64,000 nucleotides of DNA from Eutreptiella sp. 'Long Island Sound 2002' (taxonomy: Eukaryota; Euglenozoa; Euglenophyceae; Eutreptiales; Eutreptiaceae), in the NCBI GenBank assembly GCA_964036045.1, contig OZ038382.1:73518687-73582686 (forward strand). The letters are read 5' to 3'. Shown here piece by piece: positions 42,458 to 52,835 of this stretch (its first letter is position 1; every line of letters starts with the position of its first letter). The position numbers were made by a program, and so were the translations under genes. Under the pieces are notes generated by a model, which worked only from the letters and a program-made list of their open reading frames with translations, had not been told where the DNA came from and did no database searches.

Positions 42458-42898
42458 TGGTGTGAACCCTTCGTGAACGGCCGTTAAGTGGCCGTTTGAA
42501 TAATTGCGTGAATTTCACGTGAATTTACCCAAATTTTGAGGTTTTTGGGGGAAAATGCCATATTATTGGTTCATTCCGAGGGATTTGAGGGGCCAAAATT
42601 CCTCCCCTAGCTTCGTTACGCATCATCCAATGAAGGTCCCGCCCCAAAAGCATCCATCATGTCCGAACCGTGCCCAAAACGAGAGGTGCCGAAACCCGGC
42701 AAGCCTGTAGCCGATTCACGGCCGTGAATTCACGTGAATTCGTACGAAATTCGCACGAATTCGCACGAATTTCGTACGAATTTCACGTGAATTCACGTGA
42801 ATTCATACCAATTTCACCCTTGTGCACCCCCTCGTTTGTCCTAACACCCGGGGTACCTCCCCCCCAAACACCCCTGCAGGCACCCTGGCTACAGGCAA
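42458..42898 (+). mobile_element. D-family end, right copy
   Basis: TGTGAACCCTTCGTGAACGG starts the element, and the AAATTCGTACG/ACGTGAATTCACGT clusters (42722-42800) follow. Homology to D1 runs past the inverted-repeat limit (42845) to GGCTACAGGCAACA at about 42898, where the TG/CA-rich element begins. The transposase pseudogene at 46200-47968 could be the interior of this copy, but I cannot prove it. Confidence 0.6.
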
Positions 42899-44277
42899 CA
42901 TGTGCACATGTGTGTGGGTGTGCCTTTGTGTGGGGTGTGTGGGTTTGTGTGGGTTTGTGTATGGTTGTATGGTTGGGTTTGCATGTGGGTGGATGCGTGA
43001 CTTCCTGTTTGTTTCTACGTGCGGGCGTGCGTCTGTGTGTTGGTGTGTATGAGGATGTGGGGGCCACCCGACCACATACGCACACAAACCCGTCCCAAAC
43101 CTCACACCTACACCCACACACCCACACACACAACCACGGACCCATGGATGCACACCCACACACAAACACACACCCACGCGCACAAACCAATCAACACACA
43201 CACACACACACACACACATAGACACACCCACAATGATCCCGCCCCACACACCTAACCACGACACATCCACTATGCAGGTGTGTGTGCGTATGTGTGGCTG
43301 GGCAGTGTGTGGGTGTGGGTGGGGTGGCAGGGCGGTTTGATTCCACTAATGGCATGTGGGTGTGTGTGTGGGGGGGGGGGCTACATGTACGACTGTCTGT
43401 GAGGATGTGAGGAGCACCAAACCATGCAAATATACGCACAAGCCTTACACACACACACGCACACCCTTCCCGCACCTCACACCAACACGCGCGCACACAC
43501 AAACACACACAACCACACACCCAACTACACATGGACACACCGACCCACATACACGCATCCAGACAAATCATACGCATACACACACACACAGAATCACCCC
43601 CCTAAACATTTCACCGTGACACATCCACTGTCCAGGTACGTATGAGGGTGTGTGGGCGGGCAGTGTGTGGGTATGGGTCGAGTGGGGGGCTGTTTGCTTT
43701 CATTGAGGGTATGTGTGTGTTTGTGCATGGGTGTGTGTGTGTCTCTGTGTGGGGGGGGGGGGTGTATGACTGTCTTTTTGGTTATGGGTGTGGGCGTGCG
43801 CCTGTGTGTGTGGGGCAGGTGAGGATGTGAGGAGCACCAAACCAGATATACGCACAAGCCATACACACACACACAGACACACACACACACACATACATAC
43901 ACACCCTTCCTGCACCTCACACCAACACGCGCATACACACAAACACACACAACCGGACACCCAACTACACATGGACACAACGACCCACCCACCCACACAC
44001 ACACACACATCCGCAGAAACCCATCCACACACACAGGCAGACACACATACACACACACACACAGAACCCCCCCCCCCCTAAACATCTAACCGTGGCACAT
44101 CCACTGTCCAGGTACGTATGAGGGTGTGTGAGCGGGCAGTGTGTGGGTGTGGGTCGAGTGCATGGGGGGCTGTTTGCTTTCATTGAGGGTATGTGTGTGT
44201 TTGTGCATGGGTGTGTGTGTGTGTCTGTGTGTGTGTGTGTGTGTTTGTGTGTGTGCGTGTGTGCCGGGGGGGGGGCA
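42899..44277 (+). repeat. TG/CA strand-switching repeats
   Basis: Three units (from about 43261, 43619 and 44096) each start with a CACATCCACTGTCCAGGTA-like segment. A GT-rich block follows and, in the first two units, then a CA-rich block. Shared words such as GCTGTTTGCTTTCATTGAGG show they are true duplications, not simple microsatellites. An earlier degenerate unit occupies 42899-43255. The GT block of the last unit runs into GGGGGCAG|GTACAGG, a possible acceptor for the next exon, so some of this may be intron. Confidence 0.7.
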
Positions 44278-45228
44278 GGTACAGGGAAACGCTGGGAGGC
44301 ATTGACGGGAGTTGGAGCTGCCCGCAGAGCAAAGGGAAGGCGTGTGCAAGATCCTGGCACCGATGTTTCGGCAGTCGCAGTTATCCTGGACACGACCAGC
44401 CGCGAGCAGTGTAATCAAGAGTTGCAGCAGTGGCACGCACAACTGCAACAGCTATGGAACAAGAATCCACCACCAGCGCTGCTTCTGGCACCGCAGTCAC
44501 AAAGGCCGAAAGACATTCAAGATCATTTCCGCATCAAGATGCTCGACTACTGGACCAACCACCGTAGTGCCCTGAGGTACAGCGACGCGTTGGAGCCTCT
44601 GACAAAAACAGCATACAGGAACACATACAAGAAACCCAAAGGGAGACCCCTCCCACCAAGGAAAGACAGATACAAGCAATTGCACTCTTTCTTCAGAGCT
44701 CGTGTGGAACATATCTTCGCAAGGACGTGGCCTTATGGCATAATGCAGCAGGTCTGGCGCGGAAAAGGCCTGGATGGGGCCTGCGAGCTGCAGCGCCGGC
44801 TATATGTGTTGTTCAATTTTCTGAATTTTGAATTGAGCCGGAAGGTGATGTACGAACCTGCCGGCGTTTGGGCACATACACCAGACACTGCACCAGCAGC
44901 ACAGCCTGTGGAATATGTCCGCCCGTCAGGTGCCATTGAGTCTGACAGTGACAGTGACGACAGTGACGGCTGTCCTGAAAATGAAGCAAGTGCAACGGGC
45001 GGGGATAGTGGGTGTATGTCATGTGACCAATTTCCTTCGTTGGTACCCACTGCCGTGCAGAACTGGTTGCAATCTGGAAGGACAGCCCCCGCCTCTGCCT
45101 CTGCGTCTTCTTGTCCCCCTTTGGCAGTATGGCAGCCACGCATGACACGGTCTAACATTGCGCGTCTGCAACAGGAAATGCAGCTGTCAGCTGTTGAGCT
45201 GGAGGGGTTCTTGCACAATGACGAGTAG
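44278..45228 (+). CDS. C-terminal part of a DDE transposase (Harbinger/DDE_4-like)
   Basis: The exon, about 315 residues, has an RVQDPGTDVSAV start, a charged FRIKMLDYWTNHRSALRY segment, then a YKQLHSFFRARVEHIFARTW helix. The glutamate of its RVEHIFAR motif matches the third catalytic residue in Harbinger/IS5-type enzymes. ELQRRLYVLFNFLNFE resembles the terminal LHNF-type helix of that group. The first two aspartates must be in exons I cannot find upstream among the TG/CA repeats. The acidic SDSDSDDSDG tail and the final VELEGFLHNDE end the protein. The family call is tentative. Confidence 0.45.
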   Translation, partial: GTGKRWEALTGVGAARRAKGRRVQDPGTDVSAVAVILDTTSREQCNQELQQWHAQLQQLWNKNPPPALLLAPQSQRPKDIQDHFRIKMLDYWTNHRSALRYSDALEPLTKTAYRNTYKKPKGRPLPPRKDRYKQLHSFFRARVEHIFARTWPYGIMQQVWRGKGLDGACELQRRLYVLFNFLNFELSRKVMYEPAGVWAHTPDTAPAAQPVEYVRPSGAIESDSDSDDSDGCPENEASATGGDSGCMSCDQFPSLVPTAVQNWLQSGRTAPASASASSCPPLAVWQPRMTRSNIARLQQEMQLSAVELEGFLHNDE

Positions 45229-45604
45229 CAGATGATGGCATACAGCAGCATGCACGTCATACGTCCTGCACTTCTTTTTGGCTATGTACAACTGTACAAC
45301 TATTGTGCTGTGCATATGATATTCTATGTGTTCCTCACTTCCCTGCATTTTAGGCAGCAGCTTTCTCTTGCTGCATTGTGCCCTAGCTGCATTATTCTGC
45401 ACATCCAGTGGATTTTCCGGCCTGAATGATATTCCTTTTGTGTTCATCAACATATATTGTGATTGGGTCACCAGAGAGAGAGAGAGCGTGTGCTCAATGC
45501 CTATGGAATCACGTTGCGTTGCACACCGCCTGCACGTGAGATGCCACAAGTTTGCTGACGCTGTGCATTGTATTGCATTGTAATGTTTTCCAGCAGCCTC
45601 CGAG
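45229..45604. other. AT-richer spacer after the DDE fragment
   Basis: No gene is recognised. GAGAGAGAGAG at about 45473-45485 is a short microsatellite. Sequence composition differs from the GC-rich flanks. Confidence 0.4.
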
Positions 45605-45960
45605 AATCCCCCCAGGATTTCACAGCAACCCCCCCGGAGTTCACAGCAACCCCCCAGAAACTAACAGCAAACCCCCAGGAATTCACAGCGACCCCCCAGG
45701 AATTCACAGCAACCCCCCAGGAAATCACAGCAACCCCCCAGGAATTCACAGCAACCCCCCAGGATTTCACAGCAACCCCCCAGGAATTCACAGCAACCCC
45801 CCAGGAATTCATAGCAACCCCCCAGGAATTCACAGCAACCCCCGGGAAATTAACAGCAACCCCCCCGAGATTCACAGCAATTCACAGCAACCCCCCAGGA
45901 ATGCACAGGAACCCCCTGGGAATTCACAGCAACCCCCAGGAATTAACAGCAACAATAACA
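45605..45960 (+). repeat. 21-bp tandem array
   Basis: About sixteen imperfect copies of CCCCCAGGAATTCACAGCAA plus C, in 21-bp register. The array is open in two frames (NPPGIHS or TPQEFTA repeats), but this follows from the unit being a multiple of three without a stop. No coding signal surrounds it. It may be a minisatellite at the element edge. Confidence 0.85.
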
Positions 45961-46199
45961 CCAGAGTTCTGCGGATAGACAGTGTGACCAGGGTGTTACA
46001 GAGTGAGGATTTTTGGGGGTAAATTGTGCATTTTGGGGCCAAAGGGGCTGGTAAGTGGCCAAATTCTGGTGCCCCCTTCAATGACCGCCCCCCGCGTCCG
46101 CCCCGCGACCTGCCCCGCGACCTGCCCGCGACCTGAGGCACCCTCAATGGAATCCCAAATCAAATATCGTACACAAGAGCTGAAACACCATACAGACTC
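45961..46199. other. Spacer
   Basis: GCGACCTGCCC repeats (46104-46136) are the only notable feature. No gene is present. Confidence 0.4.
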
Positions 46200-47968
46200 C
46201 TAAGGCGCGTTGGCCTTCCAATACGTTTTGTGTTCCTTCACGTGTGCTTGCTGTGTCCATGCACGCACCCATACATCCCACCCCCTCTTTAACAAACCCC
46301 AATCCAGATTATCATTTTTTACAACTTCCCTCCACCCTTTCACGAAAACTCGCCTCACCAGTCTACCTCTCCGTCCCCGTACCCCCCCTTTTACTTTCCT
46401 TGCCCCCCCCTTGAAGCTCCTAAACCGAATCTCTGTTTTCATAGTCTTGTGCCTTTCTTCTGCCTTGAAGGCAGCAAAGGCGCCAAGGGCATGCCACTGC
46501 TTAGCATACCCAAGCATGTGGTCAACCCAAAGGTGCACCCACAAGGTTTACCCCAGTTGGCACCTTTTGTGATGCACTGCCATTTGGGGTAGCACATTTT
46601 TTAGGGCGTCAATCTCTTGGGCTCCTAACAGCCCCTCCTTTTTGGCAATGGTTGCACTTTTGTGCAGACAGTCCCACCACGAATCAAAATTTTGCGCCCA
46701 AGTGTGACCCCCTTCCACGACATGTTGCAAGAGACCTTCATTGTTCAGCCCTACAATGAGGGGACCCCAGGCCTTTGTCGAAACAAATAGAATTGCTGCG
46801 CTCTGTTCACAACGGAGTGACGGTTTGTCACCCGCCTGCCCTGCGATGTCTTGCGGTGCAACACTGTGTGAGGCAACCCTGCAAGGATTTACATGGGTCT
46901 GCACCCATGTAATAGCGCGTCTCTTCGTGAAGCGATGGTGCTGTACAAGAGCCCTCCAGCATCCATCAAGGCCACTGTGGGTTACACGTGTGACCCCATG
47001 CAATGCATAGTCAGGAGGCCTGTACTTGGGCACAATGCTACGTAGCACCTGCCCGTACCAGGTCCAGTGTGACAGAATGGGTGAAAGTCCCTTTCCAAAG
47101 TCGCGATCGCAATGTGCCCTGCATTTGCCGCATACCCAGCACACTGGGTCCTCACTGGTGCAGTTCCATCTTTTGATGCCTGCCATTGCCTGTTGTGCCA
47201 CGACATCTGCAACCAGGAAAATATGGGGTTTTTCCATGTAACCCCCTTGTACCTCATACCTTGTGTTTAGGGCCTCTTGCACCTGCTCATCCATTTTGCT
47301 AACCCTTGTGAGCGATCGTAGCACAGCACGTTTTTCAGAGCCGTGCAAAATGCACCAGCTACCAAGCGGGTTGCCCGATCCAAGCACGCCAAGCATAAAA
47401 TGCTCGAAGTGCCGCTTGTGTAGTTGTGTGCCATCCACACATAGCCGTACCCATAGGTCCGGGTACAAATTTCCCTTACGGGCGGCCATCATGAGTCCTA
47501 GCTTCTCCCTCAAATTTGTACCGGCCCCCAGCAATGCGTGGTCCCCGTCCATGCACTGTCGCACCCATGTTGCTCAGACCCTATTACATGTGACTGAAGA
47601 GTTGGTGCTTTGCTGTGCCCTGTGACTTAGTTCTCATTGTAGTCCACTACTGGTGGTGCACTAAGATCCTCCTTCACACGTCTCATTTCATCAAGGGGGC
47701 ATTTGATTCTGGACGTGGGGATGGAGTACTGGAGGGCCCGCCAGCTTTTGCCCTCTTTGCGGCAATCCCACAGGAGGGCCTCGGCATGCCACATGTGGTT
47801 TTTGGGCATGGGCCCTTCCGTCGTTTTCAAAATGAGGGTGCCCACGTTTTCGCCAGCTTGCACTTGCCAGGTTGGGCCAAGAATTTCTGTGACTGCCGTT
47901 TGCAGTTCGGCCATCCGTTCCCATCTCTTAGTCCTTCCCAGCTGTTGGTACTCCTTGAACGGGGGCAT
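46200..47968 (-). pseudogene. Third D-D-CxxC-E transposase, broken
   Basis: It begins MPPFKEYQQLGRTKRW at 47968, similar in style to the D1 start MPRPKEP. A TAA at 47629 ends the first part. The main frame (47564-46548) holds D in LCVDGTQLHKRH, the second D in FLVADVVAQQAMAG, and CWVCGKC, then PPDYALHGVTRV. A second TAA lies at about 46546. In frame after it come TLWVHLWVDHMLGYAKQW and the acidic FKAEERHKTMKTEI. The family is the same as A, D1 and I. It is closest in layout to D1 and may be the transposase of the D copy that begins at 42458. Confidence 0.68.
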
Positions 47969-48469
47969 GTTCCTTGAGGGGAAAAAAAAAAAAACCTAGG
48001 GAAAGAGAACAGGGGGGGGGGGTGCATGGACACAACAAGCTTCACACGTACAGGCAACATGCAACACGTACGTCTGCGCGTACGAGCCGCGTACGCGTTC
48101 CATTCTTAATGTGTACGTTCCACAACACAAAATCGTACGTTTCATGAACCCAACGCGTACGCGCCAGAACAGCGAATCGTACGCGTCATGACCCCAGCGC
48201 GTACGCGCCAACACAGCAATGCGTACGATGCAACACCGTAACGCGTACGCACCACGTACGCCAGCGCGTACGCGCCCCTGCCACAACGCGCGCGTGTTGA
48301 CCCACACTTCACCCATCGATCATTAATGCACAATGCATGCACATGCTACCCGGCACACAGCTGGAACCCAAGACTGCGCAGCAGCACGAGGTCCTCCCAG
48401 GACACCTTGCCAAGACCGACCTGGGTAAATGTTCCCACCCGTATTCTTGCCCAATTAACTCAGAATCAT
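47969..48469. repeat. E left region with GCGTACGCG repeats
   Basis: From 48057 to 48290 about a dozen GTACG words stand as GCGTACGCG, CGTACG or ACGCGTACGC. At 48348-48420 the minus strand reads KVSWEDLVLLRSLGFQL, like the end of the A oxygenase, and is probably the last exon of the E oxygenase gene beyond element I. AT at 48468-48469 is the duplicated target of I. Confidence 0.6.
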
Positions 48470-48633
48470 ACACTTGAACTGTCATTTTTGGCGCATTTTC
48501 CAAAAACTGCAGTTGTTTTTTTGGCGTTGATTCTTACACTTGAGCTGTTTTTTTTTTGGCGTGCGCGTGTAGGTGAGCATGCGCACAAATATACTCACGT
48601 GCATGCACATCACAAGGGAACGGTACATCACAA

Positions 48634-50277
48634 CTACTCTGATGCATTGCGGTCCTTGGTTTGTTGTCGAACATATTTCACAAATTCATCCCACATTGCA
48701 GAGCCATATTTCTTAGGAACATGGAATGATCTCCCCACAAGAGGCACTTGTAGTTTGAGTAGAGACCAAGTTGCAATACTATATTGGATGACCGTCTCAA
48801 AGCCACACTTTGCCCCCTTCCATTGCCCATGAGTAGATAGTTTAATCTCAGCCTTCAAGTCTCGCCAACGGCCTTCAAAGCCATGGCAAAGGAAAGGCTC
48901 AAGGGTACCCCATCTGCGCAAAAACTGTGGCACATGGCACGTCCACACATGCATCCATGGAGTGCATGGCGCATCCAACGCGTGCAACACCTTTCGCAAT
49001 GAAGTAGCCGCGTCACATGCACCAAAAATGTCCTCAGCACTCGGCTTAGGCTTATATGCAACACGAAGCATACGGTGTGTCAAAGTGAACATTGACATGA
49101 CAAGGTCCGCGGTTTCAACGTCGCGGTTATCAATGCGAGTTACTGTTTTGCAATGTTGACGCATCATATCAACAATAGGATTATATAGACGCTTCTCATA
49201 GAATTTCAGAGCATTGCTGATAGACCGCGGTAGAGCAGCACCATCATCATCACCACTGGTTAATGCGACAATGTCCACGTCAATCCCTGCAATGAAACGG
49301 TCTACTGCTGCTTTGGGAAGGCCTGCATCTTCGAGAATCTTTGCAACTAGTGGAATCTGCACAGTGAAGAGGACATTGACAATGCCATGTGAACAGTCAA
49401 TGGCGTATTGATCAATCGGTATGGTGGGAAACATTGCTGTGCCAGACGCCGCCATTGCAGGGCAAGGGATAATGTAGGAAGCCACGTCATCCGGTGTCGC
49501 ATCGCAACACGGGCAGGGTCTGCGTTCCGGTCGCGTGCATGATGGAGGGTCACGGCCTGCAATCTTGTACATCAGCATGTGGTCACCGCATAGGAAGACG
49601 CGGACGGTGTATTGTTTACCCTGGATGAAAACTGTGGATCCGTCTAGTTTTTGCACATCCTCAACCACTTTACAATGTCGTAACATCTCAGCCACCACCT
49701 CTTTTGATTCGGTGCCGCGCAATAGACAAAAAACGAAGTGCCGATGGGGGCTTTGCATGGGTAGGGACCGTAGGTGTGCGCACGGTGCCATAGTGCAAGC
49801 CACAACATGTGCTTTCCATAGAGGTACCCCATCCAGCCCAACCCTGATCCACAGTTCCCCCGCTCGTTGAGGATCAGGTTGAACCCACTCACTACCAGCG
49901 GACAGTGCATCACACATCAATGTGAAGGCAGCCAATAGCGAACACCATGCAACCGGAAGGGACTGTTGAATAAGTGCACTGAAGGTGGCAACTGTTGTTG
50001 TCAACCAGAACCACACAGCCTCCACGCAATCCCATCGTACGCGACGGTCAACATTGTCGCGGATACGCTCTGCACTAGTCTTCAAAGCTAGCCGTAGGCG
50101 ACAAAGATTAATGCATTCATCCCAAATCACCTCTCTTTGCATTGTGTTTGTTTTTGGTACCTTGTTGTGCAGCTCGATCTTCTCCTCATCCCACTGCGTC
50201 ACACTCCAGTCTCCACCCCATGCTTCCTCTGCTATGTCTCTCAAAGCACGCTTTTGGCTGCGCTCAGTGCTGGGCAT
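48634..50277 (-). CDS. I transposase (D-D-CxxC-E family), intact
   Basis: ATG 50277 (MPSTERSQKRALRD) was chosen; the frame is open further upstream. Of about 547 residues, D149 lies in RVGLDGVPLWKAH, D232 in FLCGDHMLMYK, a CPCC cluster at 255-258, D294/H297 in YAIDCSHGIVN, and E468 in FEGRWRDLKAE. The D-D spacing of 83 equals that of the A enzyme. This supports a common fold, with the cysteines probably forming a zinc site inside it. Its start codon abuts the start codon of the divergent gene (CATATG). Confidence 0.75.
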   Translation of the reverse strand: MPSTERSQKRALRDIAEEAWGGDWSVTQWDEEKIELHNKVPKTNTMQREVIWDECINLCRLRLALKTSAERIRDNVDRRVRWDCVEAVWFWLTTTVATFSALIQQSLPVAWCSLLAAFTLMCDALSAGSEWVQPDPQRAGELWIRVGLDGVPLWKAHVVACTMAPCAHLRSLPMQSPHRHFVFCLLRGTESKEVVAEMLRHCKVVEDVQKLDGSTVFIQGKQYTVRVFLCGDHMLMYKIAGRDPPSCTRPERRPCPCCDATPDDVASYIIPCPAMAASGTAMFPTIPIDQYAIDCSHGIVNVLFTVQIPLVAKILEDAGLPKAAVDRFIAGIDVDIVALTSGDDDGAALPRSISNALKFYEKRLYNPIVDMMRQHCKTVTRIDNRDVETADLVMSMFTLTHRMLRVAYKPKPSAEDIFGACDAATSLRKVLHALDAPCTPWMHVWTCHVPQFLRRWGTLEPFLCHGFEGRWRDLKAEIKLSTHGQWKGAKCGFETVIQYSIATWSLLKLQVPLVGRSFHVPKKYGSAMWDEFVKYVRQQTKDRNASE

Positions 50278-52835
50278 ATGTCTGTGATCTCTGCGAAAGA
50301 GGGACGATGGCAAGACCCGGCGGGCCTGTGGAGTGAATGGTGTCCCGTGGTGTCGGAGCAGAAAGATTCTGTGCTGGGTACGCTGCTGTACACGTTCCAG
50401 ACTACATCTGGTTCCACAGTGCAACATCCGGAGAACAAGTCTTGTAAGGTTGTAAGGTTGAGCTCCGAAATGCTGGTGTGTAATTCACCTCTGTTGTGTG
50501 CATTGTCATGTGTTCACGAGAGGCCAGCCGGTTTCATGGTGGCATCAGTCAACCTTGTATGTAACATTTCTGTGGCCGCTTTTTTTGACGCTTTTTTTGA
50601 CGCTTTTTTTGGCGCTTTTTTTGACGCTTTTTTGGCGCTTTTTTTTAAGCTTTTTTGGTCGGTTTCTTCACATTTCGGGGTATGGTGGAACGTGTTGTTG
50701 CTGTTGTTGCTCACGCAGCACAGTGCTGTGACATCATGGTTTATCGTAGGGCATTTCCTAGGGAACCAAACCGCTGTGTATTTGACTTTTCAAGCGGTTT
50801 TTGTGGCGCTTGTTTTGACGCTTTTTTTGACGCTTTTTTTGACGCTTTTTTTGACGCTTTTTTTGACGCTTTTTTGGACGCTTTTTTTGACACTGTTTCG
50901 TGTTGTCCCTTGCTCCCCTGTGGCGTTGTGCCTTTCCTACTCCTTTTGCTCCGTCTCTCGCAGAAGAGTCACAACCAACACCAGCAGTGATAGCGGAGCC
51001 CGCGGATGCGAACACCGTTCAAGAGGACGTCGAACAAGCGGAAGCGGCTGGGGATGCGGATCCAGACCTTGACCGCGCTTTTTTTGACACTGTTTGACAC
51101 ATGCATTTTCAGGTTTGCCTGCACCCCTATACAAGAGCAAGTCACCCCCTGCCGCACATGTTCCTCTGCCAATGGCAAAAGAGAAGGGTAAGCCCAATGC
51201 CAAGGCCCCCACTCAACCATCCAGCACCGCGGAGACCGTTGGCTCGCAAAGGAGCAAAGCCCGGGTGAACGACGCTGTGGCCTTGAACACTGTCCTCCCA
51301 GGCGATGATGGGTGGTACCGCCTGAGTGACGACGTCCAGGTCCTGCCCGTCCACTCAGAGAGGATTGCCATGGACGGAGGCACCCACTACAACCGCACGG
51401 TGGTGATTGCACCGAAGGGTTCCCGTGCCCAGCGGGCCACCCTACAGCTGCCCCGCTTGGCACTTTTGGCGAATGACGGGCAAGAGGAGGAAGTGTTGCT
51501 GTGCGCCATCCACTCAAAGGGGAGACACAATGTTGTGGCCGTCCGGGAACAGGTCATGATAACATCTCCCCCGCCTCGATCATGCCCCCTCCCCCCTATT
51601 TCGTCGTTAGTCGTTGCGCCTCCATTGTACTATCATATTCTGTTGCGCAGGCGAAAGATCGTTGTTGGGCTTATATCCGGCCGTTTGGATCGCAAGCATT
51701 GCGGAAGATCACGGCGATCTCGTCACATACGCCAAAGCGGGGATCGTCTTTGCTCCGAGTGGGCGAATATGCGGCAAAGGTAGCCTGTCCGTCGTCGTGA
51801 ATTTCCTCAGCATTGCCGCGCCTCCTGCCACCGTCTACTCCTATGCGTTGCCTGTCCCAGGTGTTCGTCAAGGCAAACGGCCGGCCGCGGCCCACAGTGA
51901 CGGTGGCAGAAGCGAAGTGCGTGAGTGATGACGAGAGCGACGGAGCAAGCCGGACCAGTTCGGAGAGCCCGAGGAAGGTCCACAAGAAATTGGACAAGAA
52001 GCGGGAGCGATCCGGCACACCACGTGCCACAGGTATTTGTATGTGCTGCTCACAGACCCCCCCCCCCCCAACTATAGCACCATGGGGTGGAGTGGTGCCA
52101 TAAACTAAGGCTCGATGCAGCATGCTTGCTGTCGTTTTTGGCGCTTTTTTTGACGCTTTTTTTGACGCTTTTTTTGACGCTTTTTTTGACGCTTTTTTTG
52201 ACGCTTTTTTTGACGCTTTTTTCGACACTGTTTAGGCACCTTTTTCAACCGTCATGGGCATGGCACCCCCCCCCCCCCCTGGCTTGAGGTAAGAGGGAAG
52301 TCAGATGAACCGGGGCGCGTGGCCTGTCACCCGTGGCCACTGTGATGTGTTCTCAGGCAAGCGGAAGGCGCACAATGCGGGGAGTGGCTATGTGTCGGAG
52401 GAGAGCTTGGCCAGTTCAGTGCCCTCTTCAGCCAGTACTGCAGCCCTGCATGCTGAGTTGAAGGCAATGAAGGCCCGTCTCGATGGATTTGAAGCGGCGG
52501 GCCCCCAACCAGTCTTTCCCCCACAGTCAAGCGGGAATTCTATGAAGTCGGACGACAAGCTCGTCGCGGAGTTAAAGCACGTTCGCGACGAGCTTGAGCA
52601 AGAGCGCACGCGGCGCCGCCGGGCAGAATCTACTGTTGGGTTGTTGGGTTTGCAGCTCATGGTTGTGGGATTGGTTGGTGATGTTAAGAAGGATGCATGT
52701 GTGTTGCCTCGGGCACAGGTGCAAGAGCAGTGGCGGATCTCATTTGGTAGTGAGATGTCCGCAGAGGATTGGACCTCTTGGGAGCGGTTGTTGCCGCAGT
52801 GCTTGAGGTCCAAGGAGAACGACGTGTCTCCTTGA
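50278..52835 (+). CDS. I accessory gene: multi-exon, coiled coil, ends in a UGA before SET
   Basis: Exon 1 (50278-50556) starts MSVISAKEGRWQDPAGLWSE. Middle exons are less sure: about 50968-51075, about 51110-51560 (DGWYRLSDDVQVLPVH...QRATLQLPRLALL, possibly a small barrel or BAH-like domain) and about 51650-51780. The last two are clear: up to 52032 (RKVHKKLDKKRERSG) and, across intron 52033-52356 in phase 1, 52357-52835, with a coiled coil (ELKHVRDELEQERTRRRR) and SFGSEMSAEDWTSWERLL. TGA-CGG ends it, and the SET domain follows in frame. Basic, helical character and neighbours match the accessory proteins of A, D and F. Confidence 0.58.
50578..50652 (+). repeat. T7-GACGC array, first intron of the I gene
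   Basis: Five or six 12-bp units GCTTTTTTTGAC (some with GGC instead of GAC) follow the donor AACCTT|GTATGT. Confidence 0.8.
50800..50896 (+). repeat. T7-GACGC array, second block
   Basis: Seven or eight units of GCTTTTTTTGAC in perfect 12-bp register, likely in the next intron, since an acceptor-like TCTCGCAG stands at 50960. Confidence 0.8.
52033..52356 (+). repeat. Last intron of the I gene with T7-GACGC array
   Basis: The donor is GCCACAG|GTATTTG and the acceptor is TGTTCTCAG|GCAAGC, in phase 1. Within it, 52130-52230 has eight 12-bp units of GCTTTTTTTGAC. C runs stand at 52056 and 52267. Confidence 0.82.

Noticed and set aside
1-42845. Organellar inverted repeat
   Set aside because: The arms hold transposon parts rather than rRNA or photosynthesis genes, and spliceosomal-type introns are present.
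42899-44277. Long open frames in the TG/CA region as real proteins
   Set aside because: They encode only cysteine/valine or threonine/histidine runs in several overlapping frames and follow from dinucleotide repeats.
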